DNA of 64,000 nt, taken from the NCBI RefSeq assembly GCF_000445125.1, contig NZ_ATHL01000075.1, positions 62,001 to 126,000 of the forward strand, written 5' to 3'. The notes beneath the pieces are model-generated. The model searched no databases. It saw nothing but the letters and a program-made list of their open reading frames with translations, and was not told the DNA's origin. Both the position numbers and the translations under genes were made by a program. The DNA is from Novosphingobium lindaniclasticum LE124. Lineage in GTDB: Bacteria > Pseudomonadota > Alphaproteobacteria > Sphingomonadales > Sphingomonadaceae. Shown one piece after another: positions 8,148 through 15,633 of the stretch. The stretch's first letter is position 1. The number at the start of each line of letters is the position of its first letter.

Positions 8148-8906
8148 ATGACCGCCAGCCGCTTGTTCGACCGCGCCGTGATCCGGCTTTCTCCCCGCCC
8201 CGATTCCAAGGAAGACGTCGCCGCGTTCCTGCAGGGACTCGTCACCGCAGACGTCCAGAAAGTGCTGCCTGCCTGGGCCGCGCTGCTTTCTCCGCAAGGC
8301 AAAGCGTTGTTCGACTTCATCGTCTGGCCGGGCGCCAACAAGGCCGGACAGGGCTTGCTGATCGACTGCGAGGCCGAAGCAGCCGAGGCGCTGGTGAAGC
8401 GCCTGTCGATGTACCGTCTGCGCCGCGCCATAGACATCGCCCGCGACGATTCGCTGGCGGTGCATTGGCGTCCTCATACCGGCGACGGCGCCGCCCCCGA
8501 TCCGCGCCATCATGGGCTCGGTGAGCGCTGGATAGCACCCGTGGATCCGGCCGACCCGGCGGAAGCCGAAGGCGCCGATGCCGCCTGGCGCGCCCACCGG
8601 CTTGCCATGGGCGTGCCCGAGGGCCGCGCCGAACTGGGCGACGGCGAGACGCTCTGGCTGGAATGCAACGCGGTCGAACTGAACGGCGTCAGCTTCACCA
8701 AGGGCTGCTACGTCGGGCAGGAGAACACCGCGCGCATGAACTGGCGGCAGAAGGTGAACCGCCGCCTGGTGGTGGTGCCGCTCGCCCGTTCCGACGAGAA
8801 GCGGCGCCGCGCCGCCTATCCAGACCTTGGACTGGCGGTGGACCACTTGCGCGTCGAGGACATCGATCCGCAACTTGCGCCGAAATGGCTGACATCGCAG
8901 GAATGA
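8148..8906 (+). CDS. ygfZ: YgfZ/GcvT-like folate-binding Fe-S protein
   Basis: This 252-aa protein belongs to the YgfZ (IBA57/CAF17) family, which uses tetrahydrofolate to help assemble or repair certain [4Fe-4S] enzymes. The diagnostic motif KGCYVGQE is present in SFTKGCYVGQENTARM; its Cys is the functional residue in E. coli YgfZ. The N-terminus (FLQGLVTADVQKVLPAWAALLSPQGKALFDF) matches the family. ATG 8148 starts 58 bp after the LysR gene. It ends 7 bp before the convergent GNAT gene. Confidence 0.9.
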   Translation: MTASRLFDRAVIRLSPRPDSKEDVAAFLQGLVTADVQKVLPAWAALLSPQGKALFDFIVWPGANKAGQGLLIDCEAEAAEALVKRLSMYRLRRAIDIARDDSLAVHWRPHTGDGAAPDPRHHGLGERWIAPVDPADPAEAEGADAAWRAHRLAMGVPEGRAELGDGETLWLECNAVELNGVSFTKGCYVGQENTARMNWRQKVNRRLVVVPLARSDEKRRRAAYPDLGLAVDHLRVEDIDPQLAPKWLTSQE

Positions 8907-8913
8907 GCGCAAG

Positions 8914-9468
8914 TCAGGCCGAAAGGGCAGCCTGAGCCGGAGTGCGGAGGAAAGGCTGCTCGCTCAGTTCCGCTACATAGATCCGCGCCCGGACCGGCTT
9001 GCCTCGACCGTGACTGAACCGTTCGCGCTCGGTCCCGCTGTCGGCGAAGCCGGCGTCCTCCAGCACACCCAGTGTAGCGGGATTGTCGTCGAAGTGGCTC
9101 GCCACCACCCGCCGGTGCCCCAGGGTCGTGGCCTGCGCGAGAACCGCGCGCACCGCTTCGCGGGCGAACCCTCGACCGCGATGAGGGCGCGCGATCCAGT
9201 AGCCGAGTTCCACGTCCTCCTCGATGCGCTCAAGACCGATGCCGCCCACCAGTTGAGGGCCTCCGGGGGAACGCAGGTACATGAAGAAATGCGGCAGGCG
9301 CGGATCGCGGGGCTCGGACAAGTAGTCCCGCATCGCGCGGCTCGAGCGCGGCAATTCGCCCACGCCGAGATGACGCTGTACGGCTTCGTCGGAAATCGCA
9401 TCGACGAGATCGTCGACGTCTTCCGGCCAGCCGGGCCTTAGAAACAGTCTCTCCGTGCGGACGAACAT
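8914..9468 (-). CDS. GNAT-family N-acetyltransferase (copy 1)
   Basis: A 184-aa RimJ/RimL-type acetyltransferase. It begins MFVRTERLFLRPGWPED and contains VELGYWIARPHRGRGFAREAVRAVL, where HRGRGFA is the acetyl-CoA pyrophosphate loop (Q/RxxGxG/A), then NPATLGVLEDAGF. The substrate (an amino group on a ribosomal protein, antibiotic or metabolite) cannot be inferred. Its N-terminus is almost identical to that of the GNAT gene at 9689-10267, so the two are tandem paralogues. It is convergent with ygfZ. Confidence 0.85.
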   Translation of the reverse strand: MFVRTERLFLRPGWPEDVDDLVDAISDEAVQRHLGVGELPRSSRAMRDYLSEPRDPRLPHFFMYLRSPGGPQLVGGIGLERIEEDVELGYWIARPHRGRGFAREAVRAVLAQATTLGHRRVVASHFDDNPATLGVLEDAGFADSGTERERFSHGRGKPVRARIYVAELSEQPFLRTPAQAALSA

Positions 9469-9647
9469 GTGACGGTTCTCCGATTATTTTTTTCCGCGCG
9501 TTACACTATGCACAAAGCCAGTTGCTTTGCACGAGTTTTGCTGCGGAACCTGTCACGGCCCTAGTGCGATTGCGCGCAGCGCCCCGACCGGCATTTTTGG
9601 CTGTCCGAACTGGTGCCGGTATCGTGTTTCTTTTGAGATAATTGCCG

Positions 9648-9684
9648 ATCTCGTCGCCGACGTCACGCGCGTCGGGGACGAGAT
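9648..9684 (-). terminator. Strong hairpin after GNAT copy 2
   Basis: ATCTCGTC-g-CCGACG pairs with CGTCGG-g-GACGAGAT around a 7-nt loop, 4 bp past the stop of the minus-strand GNAT gene. The stem is long and perfect apart from one internal G/G mismatch. No U-tract follows, so termination is likely but not certain. Confidence 0.5.
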
Positions 9685-9688
9685 CCGG

Positions 9689-10267
9689 TCAGGCTGCGCG
9701 CTGGGCCGTCAGGCAGGGCAGCGCAAGATCTTCGCTATCGTTCAGGCATGCATCAGGCGAGTCGAGGTCCAGAGCATACTCCCGCGCGAGGCAGCTTCCA
9801 CCCCGTCCTTCGCTATGCTTTTCGGCGACGGCGCCGGTCGGCAGAAAGCCGGCCTTCTCCAACACGCGGCCAGAGGCCGGGTTGTCGATGAAGTGGCTGC
9901 CGACGATCCGCTTGTGCCCCAGAAGGCGCGCCAACGGGAGAACGGCGCGAACGGCCTCGCTGGCGAAACCTCGGCCCCAATGCTCCCGGCCGATCCAATA
10001 GCCGAGGTTCACCTCTCCATCGACCCGCGAGAAGCCGATACAGCCCACGATGCGCGTTCCGTGCTCTCCGGGATCGGTGATGAGGAAGCGCGGCAGCAGC
10101 ATGTCCTGCGGTGCTTCCAGGAACCGCCTGGCATCGTTCGAAGAATAGGGCCAAGGCGCACGCGTCAGGTTGCGCACGACGCTTTCGTCGTCGATCAGGG
10201 CCAGAAATTCATCCTGATCTTCCGGCCAGCCGGGCCGCAGGAACAGCCGCTCGCTGCGAACGAACAT
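9689..10267 (-). CDS. GNAT-family N-acetyltransferase (copy 2)
   Basis: A 192-aa paralogue of the GNAT gene 220 bp downstream. The shared start (MFVRSERLFLRPGWPED) and the matching core NLGYWIGREHWGRGFASEAVRAVLPLARLLGHKR show a local duplication; the middle parts have diverged (the acetyl-CoA loop is HWGRGFA here and HRGRGFA in copy 1). ATG 10267 is chosen because the paralogue begins at the same residue; a 22-codon upstream extension to 10333 has no homology. The substrate is unknown. Confidence 0.85.
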   Translation of the reverse strand: MFVRSERLFLRPGWPEDQDEFLALIDDESVVRNLTRAPWPYSSNDARRFLEAPQDMLLPRFLITDPGEHGTRIVGCIGFSRVDGEVNLGYWIGREHWGRGFASEAVRAVLPLARLLGHKRIVGSHFIDNPASGRVLEKAGFLPTGAVAEKHSEGRGGSCLAREYALDLDSPDACLNDSEDLALPCLTAQRAA

Positions 10268-10467
10268 AGAGTATCTCCACTCATCCGCCCCGCGCCTTCC
10301 ATAAGGTTCGCGCGTGACATTGCGATTACGCACAACGTCCGGAAAGCGCTATATATCCGCGAATTTTCGTAAGAAAATGTACGGGTTAGTCGCTCTGCGA
10401 GACAGTTGCGCCGTGCGTGAGGGAGACACGAAAAGAGGGAGACGGGCTGGCCCCTCTCCCTCGTTCA

Positions 10468-10516
10468 GCCGATCTCAAGAAGATCGGCGGGGCCATCCCG
10501 TAAGGATGGCCCTTTT
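10468..10516. terminator. Two hairpins downstream of rpmA
   Basis: GCCGATCT/AGATCGGC (10468-10488) and GGGCCATCC/GGATGGCCC (10490-10512) stand side by side just past the rpmA stop. The second is followed by TTTT on the plus strand, the opposite direction to rpmA; on the minus strand the T-run is missing. They probably end rplU-rpmA transcription by structure. Confidence 0.55.
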
Positions 10517-10529
10517 ATCGACCATCCGA

Positions 10530-10799
10530 TTATTCGGCGGCTTCTGCCATGGCATCTACCGACACGTACTTACGGCCGAGTTTGCCATCGTGGAAACGCA
10601 CGCGACCTTCGGCAAGCGCGAACAGGGTGTGATCCTTGCCCATGCCGACGTTCACGCCCGGATACACGCGGGTGCCGCGCTGACGGATGATGATGTTGCC
10701 GCCGATCACTTCCTGACCGCCGAACTTCTTGACGCCAAGGCGGCGGCCCGCAGAGTCGCGACCGTTGCGCGACGAACCGCCTGCTTTCTTATGTGCCAT
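10530..10799 (-). CDS. rpmA: 50S ribosomal protein L27
   Basis: The 89-aa sequence is a clear L27: [27 protein letters not shown] and [11 protein letters not shown] are the conserved blocks near the peptidyl transferase centre. The N-terminus begins directly with the mature form and carries no cleaved extension of the Firmicutes type. It follows rplU by 24 bp, the standard bacterial order; obgE does not follow here, since the next genes are the GNAT paralogues. Confidence 0.97.
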   Translation of the reverse strand: MAHKKAGGSSRNGRDSAGRRLGVKKFGGQEVIGGNIIIRQRGTRVYPGVNVGMGKDHTLFALAEGRVRFHDGKLGRKYVSVDAMAEAAE

Positions 10800-10823
10800 T
10801 GCTCAGTCCTTCCGATCTTTGGC

Positions 10824-11120
10824 TCAGGCGACCGACACGATGCGCAGCAGAGTCATCTGCTGGCGGTGGCCGTTCTTGCGACGATAGTTGTGGCGGCGGC
10901 GCTTCTTGAACACCACGACCTTTTCGCTCTTGGCCTGGGCGATGATCTCGGCCGAAACCGTGATCTTCGAGGCGTCGGCGACTTCGCCTTCGTTGCCGGC
11001 GAGCAGAACGTCGCCCAGCGTGATGGTCTCACCGGCTTCACCAGCCAGCTTTTCAACCGCGATCTTGTCTCCGGCGGCAACCCGGTACTGCTTGCCGCCC
11101 GTGCGCACAACTGCGAACAT
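10824..11120 (-). CDS. rplU: 50S ribosomal protein L21
   Basis: The 98-aa product starts [18 protein letters not shown] and ends with the [18 protein letters not shown] rRNA-binding tail, both typical of L21. The start at 11120 is set by the family N-terminus; an upstream in-frame ATG (11141) adds seven residues not found in L21. It heads the rplU-rpmA operon behind a leader of about 140 nt with its own promoter. Confidence 0.97.
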   Translation of the reverse strand: MFAVVRTGGKQYRVAAGDKIAVEKLAGEAGETITLGDVLLAGNEGEVADASKITVSAEIIAQAKSEKVVVFKKRRRHNYRRKNGHRQQMTLLRIVSVA

Positions 11121-11260
11121 GGTGCCCTTACCTAATATCAATGAGCCCTAAACAGGCCGAAACAACTTTGCCCCGGCCGCTCTGGTCCAGGAAGGAACCG
11201 TGGAGCCTTGCGGGCGACGCGCCGGCATCCCGTTTTCACGGGGTACCGGAAAGAAGGGTG
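11121..11260 (-). ncRNA. Putative structured rplU 5' leader
   Basis: About 140 nt lie between the promoter and the rplU start. The leader holds a CCCGTgaaaACGGG hairpin (a GNRA-type loop, 11232-11245) and GC-rich pairing segments near GGCCGGGG/GCCCCGG-like stretches. Ribosomal operons are often self-regulated through such leaders; that it does so here is inference, and I cannot assign a known family. Confidence 0.35.
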
Positions 11261-11289
11261 CCGTTAGTCCACCACCCGATTCGTGTCAA
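11261..11289 (-). promoter_or_regulatory. Promoter of rplU-rpmA
   Basis: On the minus strand a perfect -35 TTGACA (11289-11284) and a weak -10 TAACGG (11266-11261) are separated by exactly 17 bp. It lies about 140 bp upstream of rplU. Confidence 0.55.
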
Positions 11290-11388
11290 CCAAGGACTAG
11301 GTCCGTGACGGATGCGAAACGCGATTCCATCGCGATCCTACCGTGGATTGACGCTCGCGCTCGGCCATGACCATGCTATGGCAAGGCC

Positions 11389-11955
11389 ATGACCCGCGCA
11401 ACCGACCCTTTGCTGCCGCCGTTCTCGTCTCGTTCGCCGGCTCCGGCCTGCCTTTTGACGCTTGCCGCGGCGCTGAGCCTGACGGCCTGCTCGACGGCAG
11501 GCAGCTATCCCTCACTGGCCTATCGCGCGGTGGAGCGCACGGCCATGCCCGCCGCGGCTGCACCCGCGCCGCCGCCGGTGCAGCTTCCTCCGCCCACTGC
11601 CGATCTGACCACGCGAATCGGCGGCCTGGTCGCCGCCGCGCGCGAAGCGGACAAGCAATTCGCCGCCAAGCGTCCGGCCGCCGAACGCGCCGTCTCGGCA
11701 GCGGCGCGATCTTCGCGAACCAGCGACGCTTGGGTCTCGGCGCAAGTCGCGGTATCCGCGCTCCAGGCCAGCCGCGATACCGCCGTGGCTTCTCTCGCCG
11801 ATCTCGATTCGCTCTATGCCGATGCGCGGCAGGCTGAGCCCGTGGGCGATTCGCCGAGTGCCCAGGCGATCGACACCGCGCGCGGCCAGGTGCAGGCACT
11901 CGTCGATAGCCAGAACGCCGCGATCACAGCGCTCGATACCAGGCTGATGACCTGA
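11389..11955 (+). CDS. Hypothetical lipoprotein, 188 aa
   Basis: An N-terminal signal (ACLLTLAAALSLTAC) ends in the lipobox LTAC. A Pro/Ala-rich linker (AAAAPAPPPVQLPPP) leads to a helical domain rich in Ala, Arg and Asp (LVAAAREADKQFAAKRPAAERAVSAAA) that is probably a coiled coil. This is a common design for alphaproteobacterial periplasmic lipoproteins of unknown function. AAGG lies just before ATG 11389. It is divergent from rplU. Confidence 0.7.
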   Translation: MTRATDPLLPPFSSRSPAPACLLTLAAALSLTACSTAGSYPSLAYRAVERTAMPAAAAPAPPPVQLPPPTADLTTRIGGLVAAAREADKQFAAKRPAAERAVSAAARSSRTSDAWVSAQVAVSALQASRDTAVASLADLDSLYADARQAEPVGDSPSAQAIDTARGQVQALVDSQNAAITALDTRLMT

Positions 11956-11967
11956 AATAACGGAAAA

Positions 11968-11993
11968 ACCCCTCCCCCTTGCGAGGGAGGGGT
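11968..11993 (-). terminator. Intrinsic terminator, minus strand
   Basis: ACCCCTCCC and GGGAGGGGT pair around an 8-nt loop. On the minus strand TTTTT follows directly, so this is a proper intrinsic terminator for transcripts coming from the moa side, 320 bp past moaE. Confidence 0.65.
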
Positions 11994-12312
11994 AGTCCAA
12001 GAAGACCCGGCCCGACCGAAGCCCCCCGGCTTCGGTCGTAATCGGGAGACGGTGTCTCACCGTCGGCGAGCAAGCACAACCGGCCTTGCGCTCCCCGGAT
12101 CAGCAGGAAACGCAATGGCGGTGACGGGTTGCCTTGCCGCAAACGGCGCCGCTCGGAACGCCGATGTCGCGGCGGCCACGAACTGCCCCCAGTTCGGGCA
12201 CTGCAACATCGCGTCGATGTCGCGACGACGATCGTTCGCGGCGCTCCCCTGCTTCCTCCAGGGAGTGATGACATTGATCCAGGTCAAAATTGTCGGAACC
12301 GCCGAAATTTCG
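11994..12312. other. Non-coding gap downstream of moaE with hairpin and FNR-type box
   Basis: No convincing gene is present. A hairpin CGACCGAAGCC/GGCTTCGGTCG sits at 12013-12038, and an FNR-type box at 12274-12287. A 50-codon minus-strand frame (12057-12209, starting MLQCPNWGQF) has no ribosome-binding site and no recognised family. With the terminator at 11968-11993, the stretch could hold a small RNA on the minus strand. Confidence 0.4.
12274..12287. promoter_or_regulatory. FNR/FixK-type box downstream of moaE
   Basis: TTGATCCAGGTCAA matches the FNR/FixK consensus TTGAT-N4-ATCAA at 9 of 10 fixed positions. It is not upstream of any evident protein gene. Confidence 0.5.
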
Positions 12313-12771
12313 TTAGCCCCAGCGGGCGAGATCCTCAATGTCCTGGTCTCGCGGTTCGATCCAGCGCCATGCGCCTGCGACTTTTTCCCGTTTCCAAAAC
12401 CACGACTCGCTCTTTAGGTGGTCCATGGCGAAGTCGGCTGCGGCAAAGGCATCGCGGCGATGACGGGCCGCTGCGGCGACGAGCACGATCGGCTCACCCG
12501 GGCCCATCGTTCCGCTGCGATGCAGGATCAGCAATCCATCCAGCGTCCAGCGGCCAGCGACACGCGCGGCAAGCGCCGTCATCGCCGGCAGGGTCAGCGG
12601 ATCGTAATGGCGCAGTTCCAACGCCTCCACCTCAGCGCCCTCCGGCCCGCCTGCGCGAACTTGCCCTAGGAAACTGACGATCCCCCCTGCCTGCGGGAGC
12701 CGCTGTGTAAAAGTGCCAAGCTCCTCGGCCGCGTCGAAAGGCAGGGTCAGCAAGCGAACGTCGCCGATCAT
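12313..12771 (-). CDS. moaE: Molybdopterin synthase catalytic subunit MoaE
   Basis: The 152-aa product is the large subunit of molybdopterin synthase, which inserts dithiolene sulfur into precursor Z using thiocarboxylated MoaD. The family signatures GGIVSFLGQVR (oxyanion side), ELRHYDPLT, HRSGTMGPGEPIVLVAAAARHR and DHLKSESWFWKRE are all present; the last carries the catalytic Lys residues. ATG 12771 is one base past the moaD stop, so the two are translated together. A longer frame to 12834 overlaps moaD and is not used. Confidence 0.93.
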   Translation of the reverse strand: MIGDVRLLTLPFDAAEELGTFTQRLPQAGGIVSFLGQVRAGGPEGAEVEALELRHYDPLTLPAMTALAARVAGRWTLDGLLILHRSGTMGPGEPIVLVAAAARHRRDAFAAADFAMDHLKSESWFWKREKVAGAWRWIEPRDQDIEDLARWG

Positions 12772-12772
12772 G

Positions 12773-13009
12773 TCAGCCACCGGAAACGGGAGGGAGAAAG
12801 GCAACCTCGTCGCCATTGCGCAAGGGCACGTCACCCTGGACGAGCGTGCCGTTCACGGCGCACCGGATGCGCGGTCCGCGCAGGACATCGGCAAGGTCTG
12901 GGTCCAGCGCGCCGATCGCCTGGCCCAGCGAGGCCGCAGCGGGCACTTCACGGGAACCGCTACCGGCGGCGTCTTCCAGGCGCCCGAGAAACACGAGAGT
13001 AATCGCCAC
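12773..13009 (-). CDS. moaD: Molybdopterin synthase sulfur carrier MoaD
   Basis: A 78-aa ubiquitin-fold protein ending in the required Gly-Gly (PPVSGG), whose C-terminal glycine is adenylated and thiocarboxylated to donate sulfur. AVNGTLVQGDVPLRNGDEVAFLPPVSGG is typical MoaD text. It lies between moaA (2 bp gap) and moaE (1 bp gap), one tightly packed operon. Confidence 0.93.
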   Translation of the reverse strand: MAITLVFLGRLEDAAGSGSREVPAAASLGQAIGALDPDLADVLRGPRIRCAVNGTLVQGDVPLRNGDEVAFLPPVSGG

Positions 13010-13011
13010 GG

Positions 13012-14016
13012 TCAGCCGCCCGTCATCGACATGTGACGCGCCAGCGCCGGAGCGGCACCACGTTTGTCGATGGCGAAATGATGCCGCTCGGGCTTGATCC
13101 GCATCGCGGTGTCGAGCGCGGCGTCCAGCGCCGCCTGCGGATCCTCGCTGCGCAAAGCCGCGCGCAGATCGACCTGTTCGTTGCCGCCCAGGCAGGCGTA
13201 GAGTTGCCCGGTCGCGGTAACCCGAATGCGATTGCAGCCCTCGCAGAAGTTCTGGGTGAGCGGGGTGATCAGACCGAGCCGGCCGCCGGTTTCCGCCACG
13301 TCGAAGTAGCGCGCCGGACCGCCGCTGCGATGCGTGCTGGGCCGCAGTGTCCAGCGGCTTTCGAGATCGTCGCGAACGACCGAGAGGGGCAGGTAATGGT
13401 CGAAGCGGTCTTCCTCGACATCGCCCAGCGGCATGACTTCGATCAAGGTGGTCTCGAAGCCTTGTCCATGCGCCCAGGCGATGATCTGCGGAATCTCGCC
13501 CTCGTTCACGCCTTTCAGGGCCACGGTGTTGAGCTTCACCCGAAGCCCCGCAGCCTTTGCCGCCGCCAAGCCTTCCAGCACTTGCGGCAGGGAATCGCGG
13601 CGGGAAAGCCGATGGAACGTCGCGCGGTCCAGCGTGTCGAGCGAGACGTTGATTCGCCGCACGCCGGCAGCGAAGAGATCTTCCGCGAACTCGGCCAGAC
13701 GCGTGCCGTTGGTGGTCAGGGTCAGTTCTTCCAGGCCGTCGCCCAATTTGCGGCCGAGCGCGCGGACCAGTTCGACCATGTCCCGCCGAACGAGCGGCTC
13801 TCCGCCGGTGAGGCGCAGTTTGGTCACGCCCCGCGCGATGAAACCCAGCGACAGCTCATGCAGTTCGTCGAGGGTGAGCACCTCTTTTCTGGGCAGGAAC
13901 GTCATGCGCTCCGGCATGCAGTAGGCGCAGCGCAGGTCGCAGCGGTCCGTCACCGAGAGCCGCAGGTAGGTGATGCGGCGCTGGAACTGGTCCACGAGAG
14001 GCGATGCGATGCTCAT
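13012..14016 (-). CDS. moaA: GTP 3',8-cyclase MoaA
   Basis: A radical SAM enzyme of 334 aa that makes 3',8-cyclo-GTP, the first step of molybdopterin synthesis. The SAM cluster motif CDLRCAYC uses Cys 26, 30 and 33; the second cluster is held by NFCEGCNRIRVTATGQLYACLG. LRLTGGEPLVRRD is also diagnostic. The C-terminus ends in Gly-Gly, needed for catalysis in MoaA. Its ATG overlaps the stop of the upstream small Rossmann gene by 4 nt (ATGA), implying translational coupling. MoaC is not in the window. Confidence 0.95.
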   Translation of the reverse strand: MSIASPLVDQFQRRITYLRLSVTDRCDLRCAYCMPERMTFLPRKEVLTLDELHELSLGFIARGVTKLRLTGGEPLVRRDMVELVRALGRKLGDGLEELTLTTNGTRLAEFAEDLFAAGVRRINVSLDTLDRATFHRLSRRDSLPQVLEGLAAAKAAGLRVKLNTVALKGVNEGEIPQIIAWAHGQGFETTLIEVMPLGDVEEDRFDHYLPLSVVRDDLESRWTLRPSTHRSGGPARYFDVAETGGRLGLITPLTQNFCEGCNRIRVTATGQLYACLGGNEQVDLRAALRSEDPQAALDAALDTAMRIKPERHHFAIDKRGAAPALARHMSMTGG

Positions 14017-14351
14017 TGCTGACGATATAGTACGCGCCCTGCGGCATTCCCATCAAGGGGGAGGTATTGTCCGGTTATACTTTCGGATTCGGTCAACCAG
14101 CGGCTCGCCGCATCGATGGCATCGTCGCTCGCCGCTGCCAGCGCATTCACGCGCAGCGGAGCATGGCTGCGCGCAAGTCCCTGCACGGCTGCGAGTCGCC
14201 ATGCGCGGTGGTCGTGCCCTGCCGGCGCGAAGACGAGGAGGAGGTTCTTATGCTCGGCCAAAACCGCGCGCGCCCGGGGAAGGACTTCGGCATGAAACTG
14301 CGCGGCGGCGTCCAGCGGGTTTTCCGCAAGGGGACCGACGTGCAGGATCAT
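14013..14351 (-). CDS. Small Rossmann-fold protein between folB and moaA
   Basis: The 112-aa protein is of unknown function. The N-terminus (MILHVGPLAENPLDAAAQFHAEVLP) and the middle (LLLVFAPAGHDHRAWRLAAVQGLARSHAPLRVNALAA) resemble the last strands of a short-chain dehydrogenase (RVN.L..), and the end TGQYLPLDGNAAGRVLY recalls the SDR C-terminal TGQ...DGG turn. No catalytic Tyr-Lys is visible, so enzyme activity is doubtful. It starts 3 bp after folB and overlaps moaA by 4 nt, so it is made with pterin enzymes. Confidence 0.75.
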   Translation of the reverse strand: MILHVGPLAENPLDAAAQFHAEVLPRARAVLAEHKNLLLVFAPAGHDHRAWRLAAVQGLARSHAPLRVNALAAASDDAIDAASRWLTESESITGQYLPLDGNAAGRVLYRQQ

Positions 14352-14354
14352 CGC

Positions 14355-14735
14355 TTAGCGGCGCTGCCGGGTCAGGGTGATGCCGATCTTCTCGCCCGCC
14401 TCGGCAATGGCGAGCTTGACGATCTTCACAGTGACGGCCGTGATCCGCGCGTCCTGAAGGAACAGCGTTTCGCAGACGTGATCGGCCACGGCCTCGATCA
14501 GCTTGAAGTGGACCCCCTGCGGCAGCGCTTCGCTGGCCGCGAACTTGAGGTCCATGTAGTTCTTGCTCTCGGTCAGCGGCGTATCGGGCGTGTAGCGCTC
14601 GATCGGCTGCATCGACACCTGGATGGTGAAGCGCAGCGGCTGCGGCTTGCCGGTCTCTTCCGAGTAGATCCCGGTAAGAACGTCGTGTTCGAAATCGGCG
14701 ACTTCGAGAGTAAGCGAATCGGTGGGCGTGTTCAT
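14355..14735 (-). CDS. folB: Dihydroneopterin aldolase FolB
   Basis: The 126-aa product has FolB text: EVADFEHDVLTGIYSEETGKPQP at the N-terminus and YMDLKFAASEALPQGVHFKLIEAVADHVCETLFLQD with the conserved Glu of LIE that binds the pterin. It converts dihydroneopterin to 6-hydroxymethyl-dihydropterin in folate synthesis. A Lys near the C-terminus (KIVKLAIAEAGEKIGI) is the usual general base. It lies 10 bp after a methyltransferase gene. Confidence 0.9.
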   Translation of the reverse strand: MNTPTDSLTLEVADFEHDVLTGIYSEETGKPQPLRFTIQVSMQPIERYTPDTPLTESKNYMDLKFAASEALPQGVHFKLIEAVADHVCETLFLQDARITAVTVKIVKLAIAEAGEKIGITLTRQRR

Positions 14736-14745
14736 GGGCGCGCCT

Positions 14746-15633
14746 TTAGCCGTTATTGCGCCAGCGTGCGAAGATTGCCGTCGGCAGCAGGCGGCCTTCC
14801 TGATCCTCGCGGACGGAGAGATCGCCGTGCTCGATGGTGCCGGGCAGGTCGCGGAACAGTTCCTCCATCAGCCCCGCCAGCGCCAGCGACGACATGCGCA
14901 CGGCATAAACGGTCAGGAACAGGAACTTGCTTTCGCTGTCCAGAAGCTGGCGGCAATCGGCGAGCAGGCCGGGAAGGTTTTCCTCCAGACGCCACGTCTC
15001 GCCGGTGGGGCCGCGCCCGAATTTCGGCGGATCGAGGATAATGCCGTCATAGCGCTTGCCCCGGCGCACTTCGCGCGCGGCGAACTTGGCGGCATCGTCG
15101 ATCAGCCAGCGCACCGGGCGATCCTCCAGTCCGGCCAGCGCCGCATTCTCACGCGCCTGCCCGACCGACTTCTTCGAGGCATCGACATGCGTGACCGGAC
15201 CATGCGCGGAAAGCGCCAGCGTGCCGACGCCGGTATAGCCGAACAGATTCAGCGTATTGGCATCGCTCTTGTCCGCGAGCATCTCGCGCATCCAGTCCCA
15301 CACCGGTGCCATGTCCGGGAAGAAGCCGAGATGGCGGAACGGCGTGCACTGGGCGGTGAAGCTGACCTCGTTCCACGCCAGCGGCCAGCCTTCGCGCGGC
15401 ACCGGCTTGTCGAACAGCCACCGGCCGCCGCCGTCCTCGTCCGAGCCGGGCACGAATTCACCGTGCGCGTCCCAGTTTTCGAGGCGCGGCGTCCACATCG
15501 CCTGCGGTTCGGGGCGCACGAAGCGGTAGTCGCCGTAACGCTCCAGCTTGCGGCCGTGACCCGAATCGACGAGGCCATAATCGTCCCAGCCCTCTCCGGC
15601 GAGGATGACGGGTTGGGTTTCCAGGTGTGCCAT
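14746..15633 (-). CDS. SAM-dependent methyltransferase (RlmI/RlmK-like)
   Basis: A 295-aa class I methyltransferase. The glycine loop is NLFGYTGVGTLALSAHG, the acidic residue follows in VTHVDASKKSVGQARENAALAG, and the catalytic motif is DPPKFGRGPTGETW. This resembles the 23S rRNA cytosine/guanine methyltransferases (RlmI and the C-terminal half of RlmL), but no PUA domain is present, so the target is unknown. ATG 15633 overlaps the thrC stop by ATGA; the longer frame to 15705 runs inside thrC. Confidence 0.85.
   Translation of the reverse strand: MAHLETQPVILAGEGWDDYGLVDSGHGRKLERYGDYRFVRPEPQAMWTPRLENWDAHGEFVPGSDEDGGGRWLFDKPVPREGWPLAWNEVSFTAQCTPFRHLGFFPDMAPVWDWMREMLADKSDANTLNLFGYTGVGTLALSAHGPVTHVDASKKSVGQARENAALAGLEDRPVRWLIDDAAKFAAREVRRGKRYDGIILDPPKFGRGPTGETWRLEENLPGLLADCRQLLDSESKFLFLTVYAVRMSSLALAGLMEELFRDLPGTIEHGDLSVREDQEGRLLPTAIFARWRNNG

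Noticed and set aside
12052-12417. 121-residue plus-strand frame after the 11389 lipoprotein
   Set aside because: Overlaps moaE in antisense, has unlikely composition and no ribosome-binding site.
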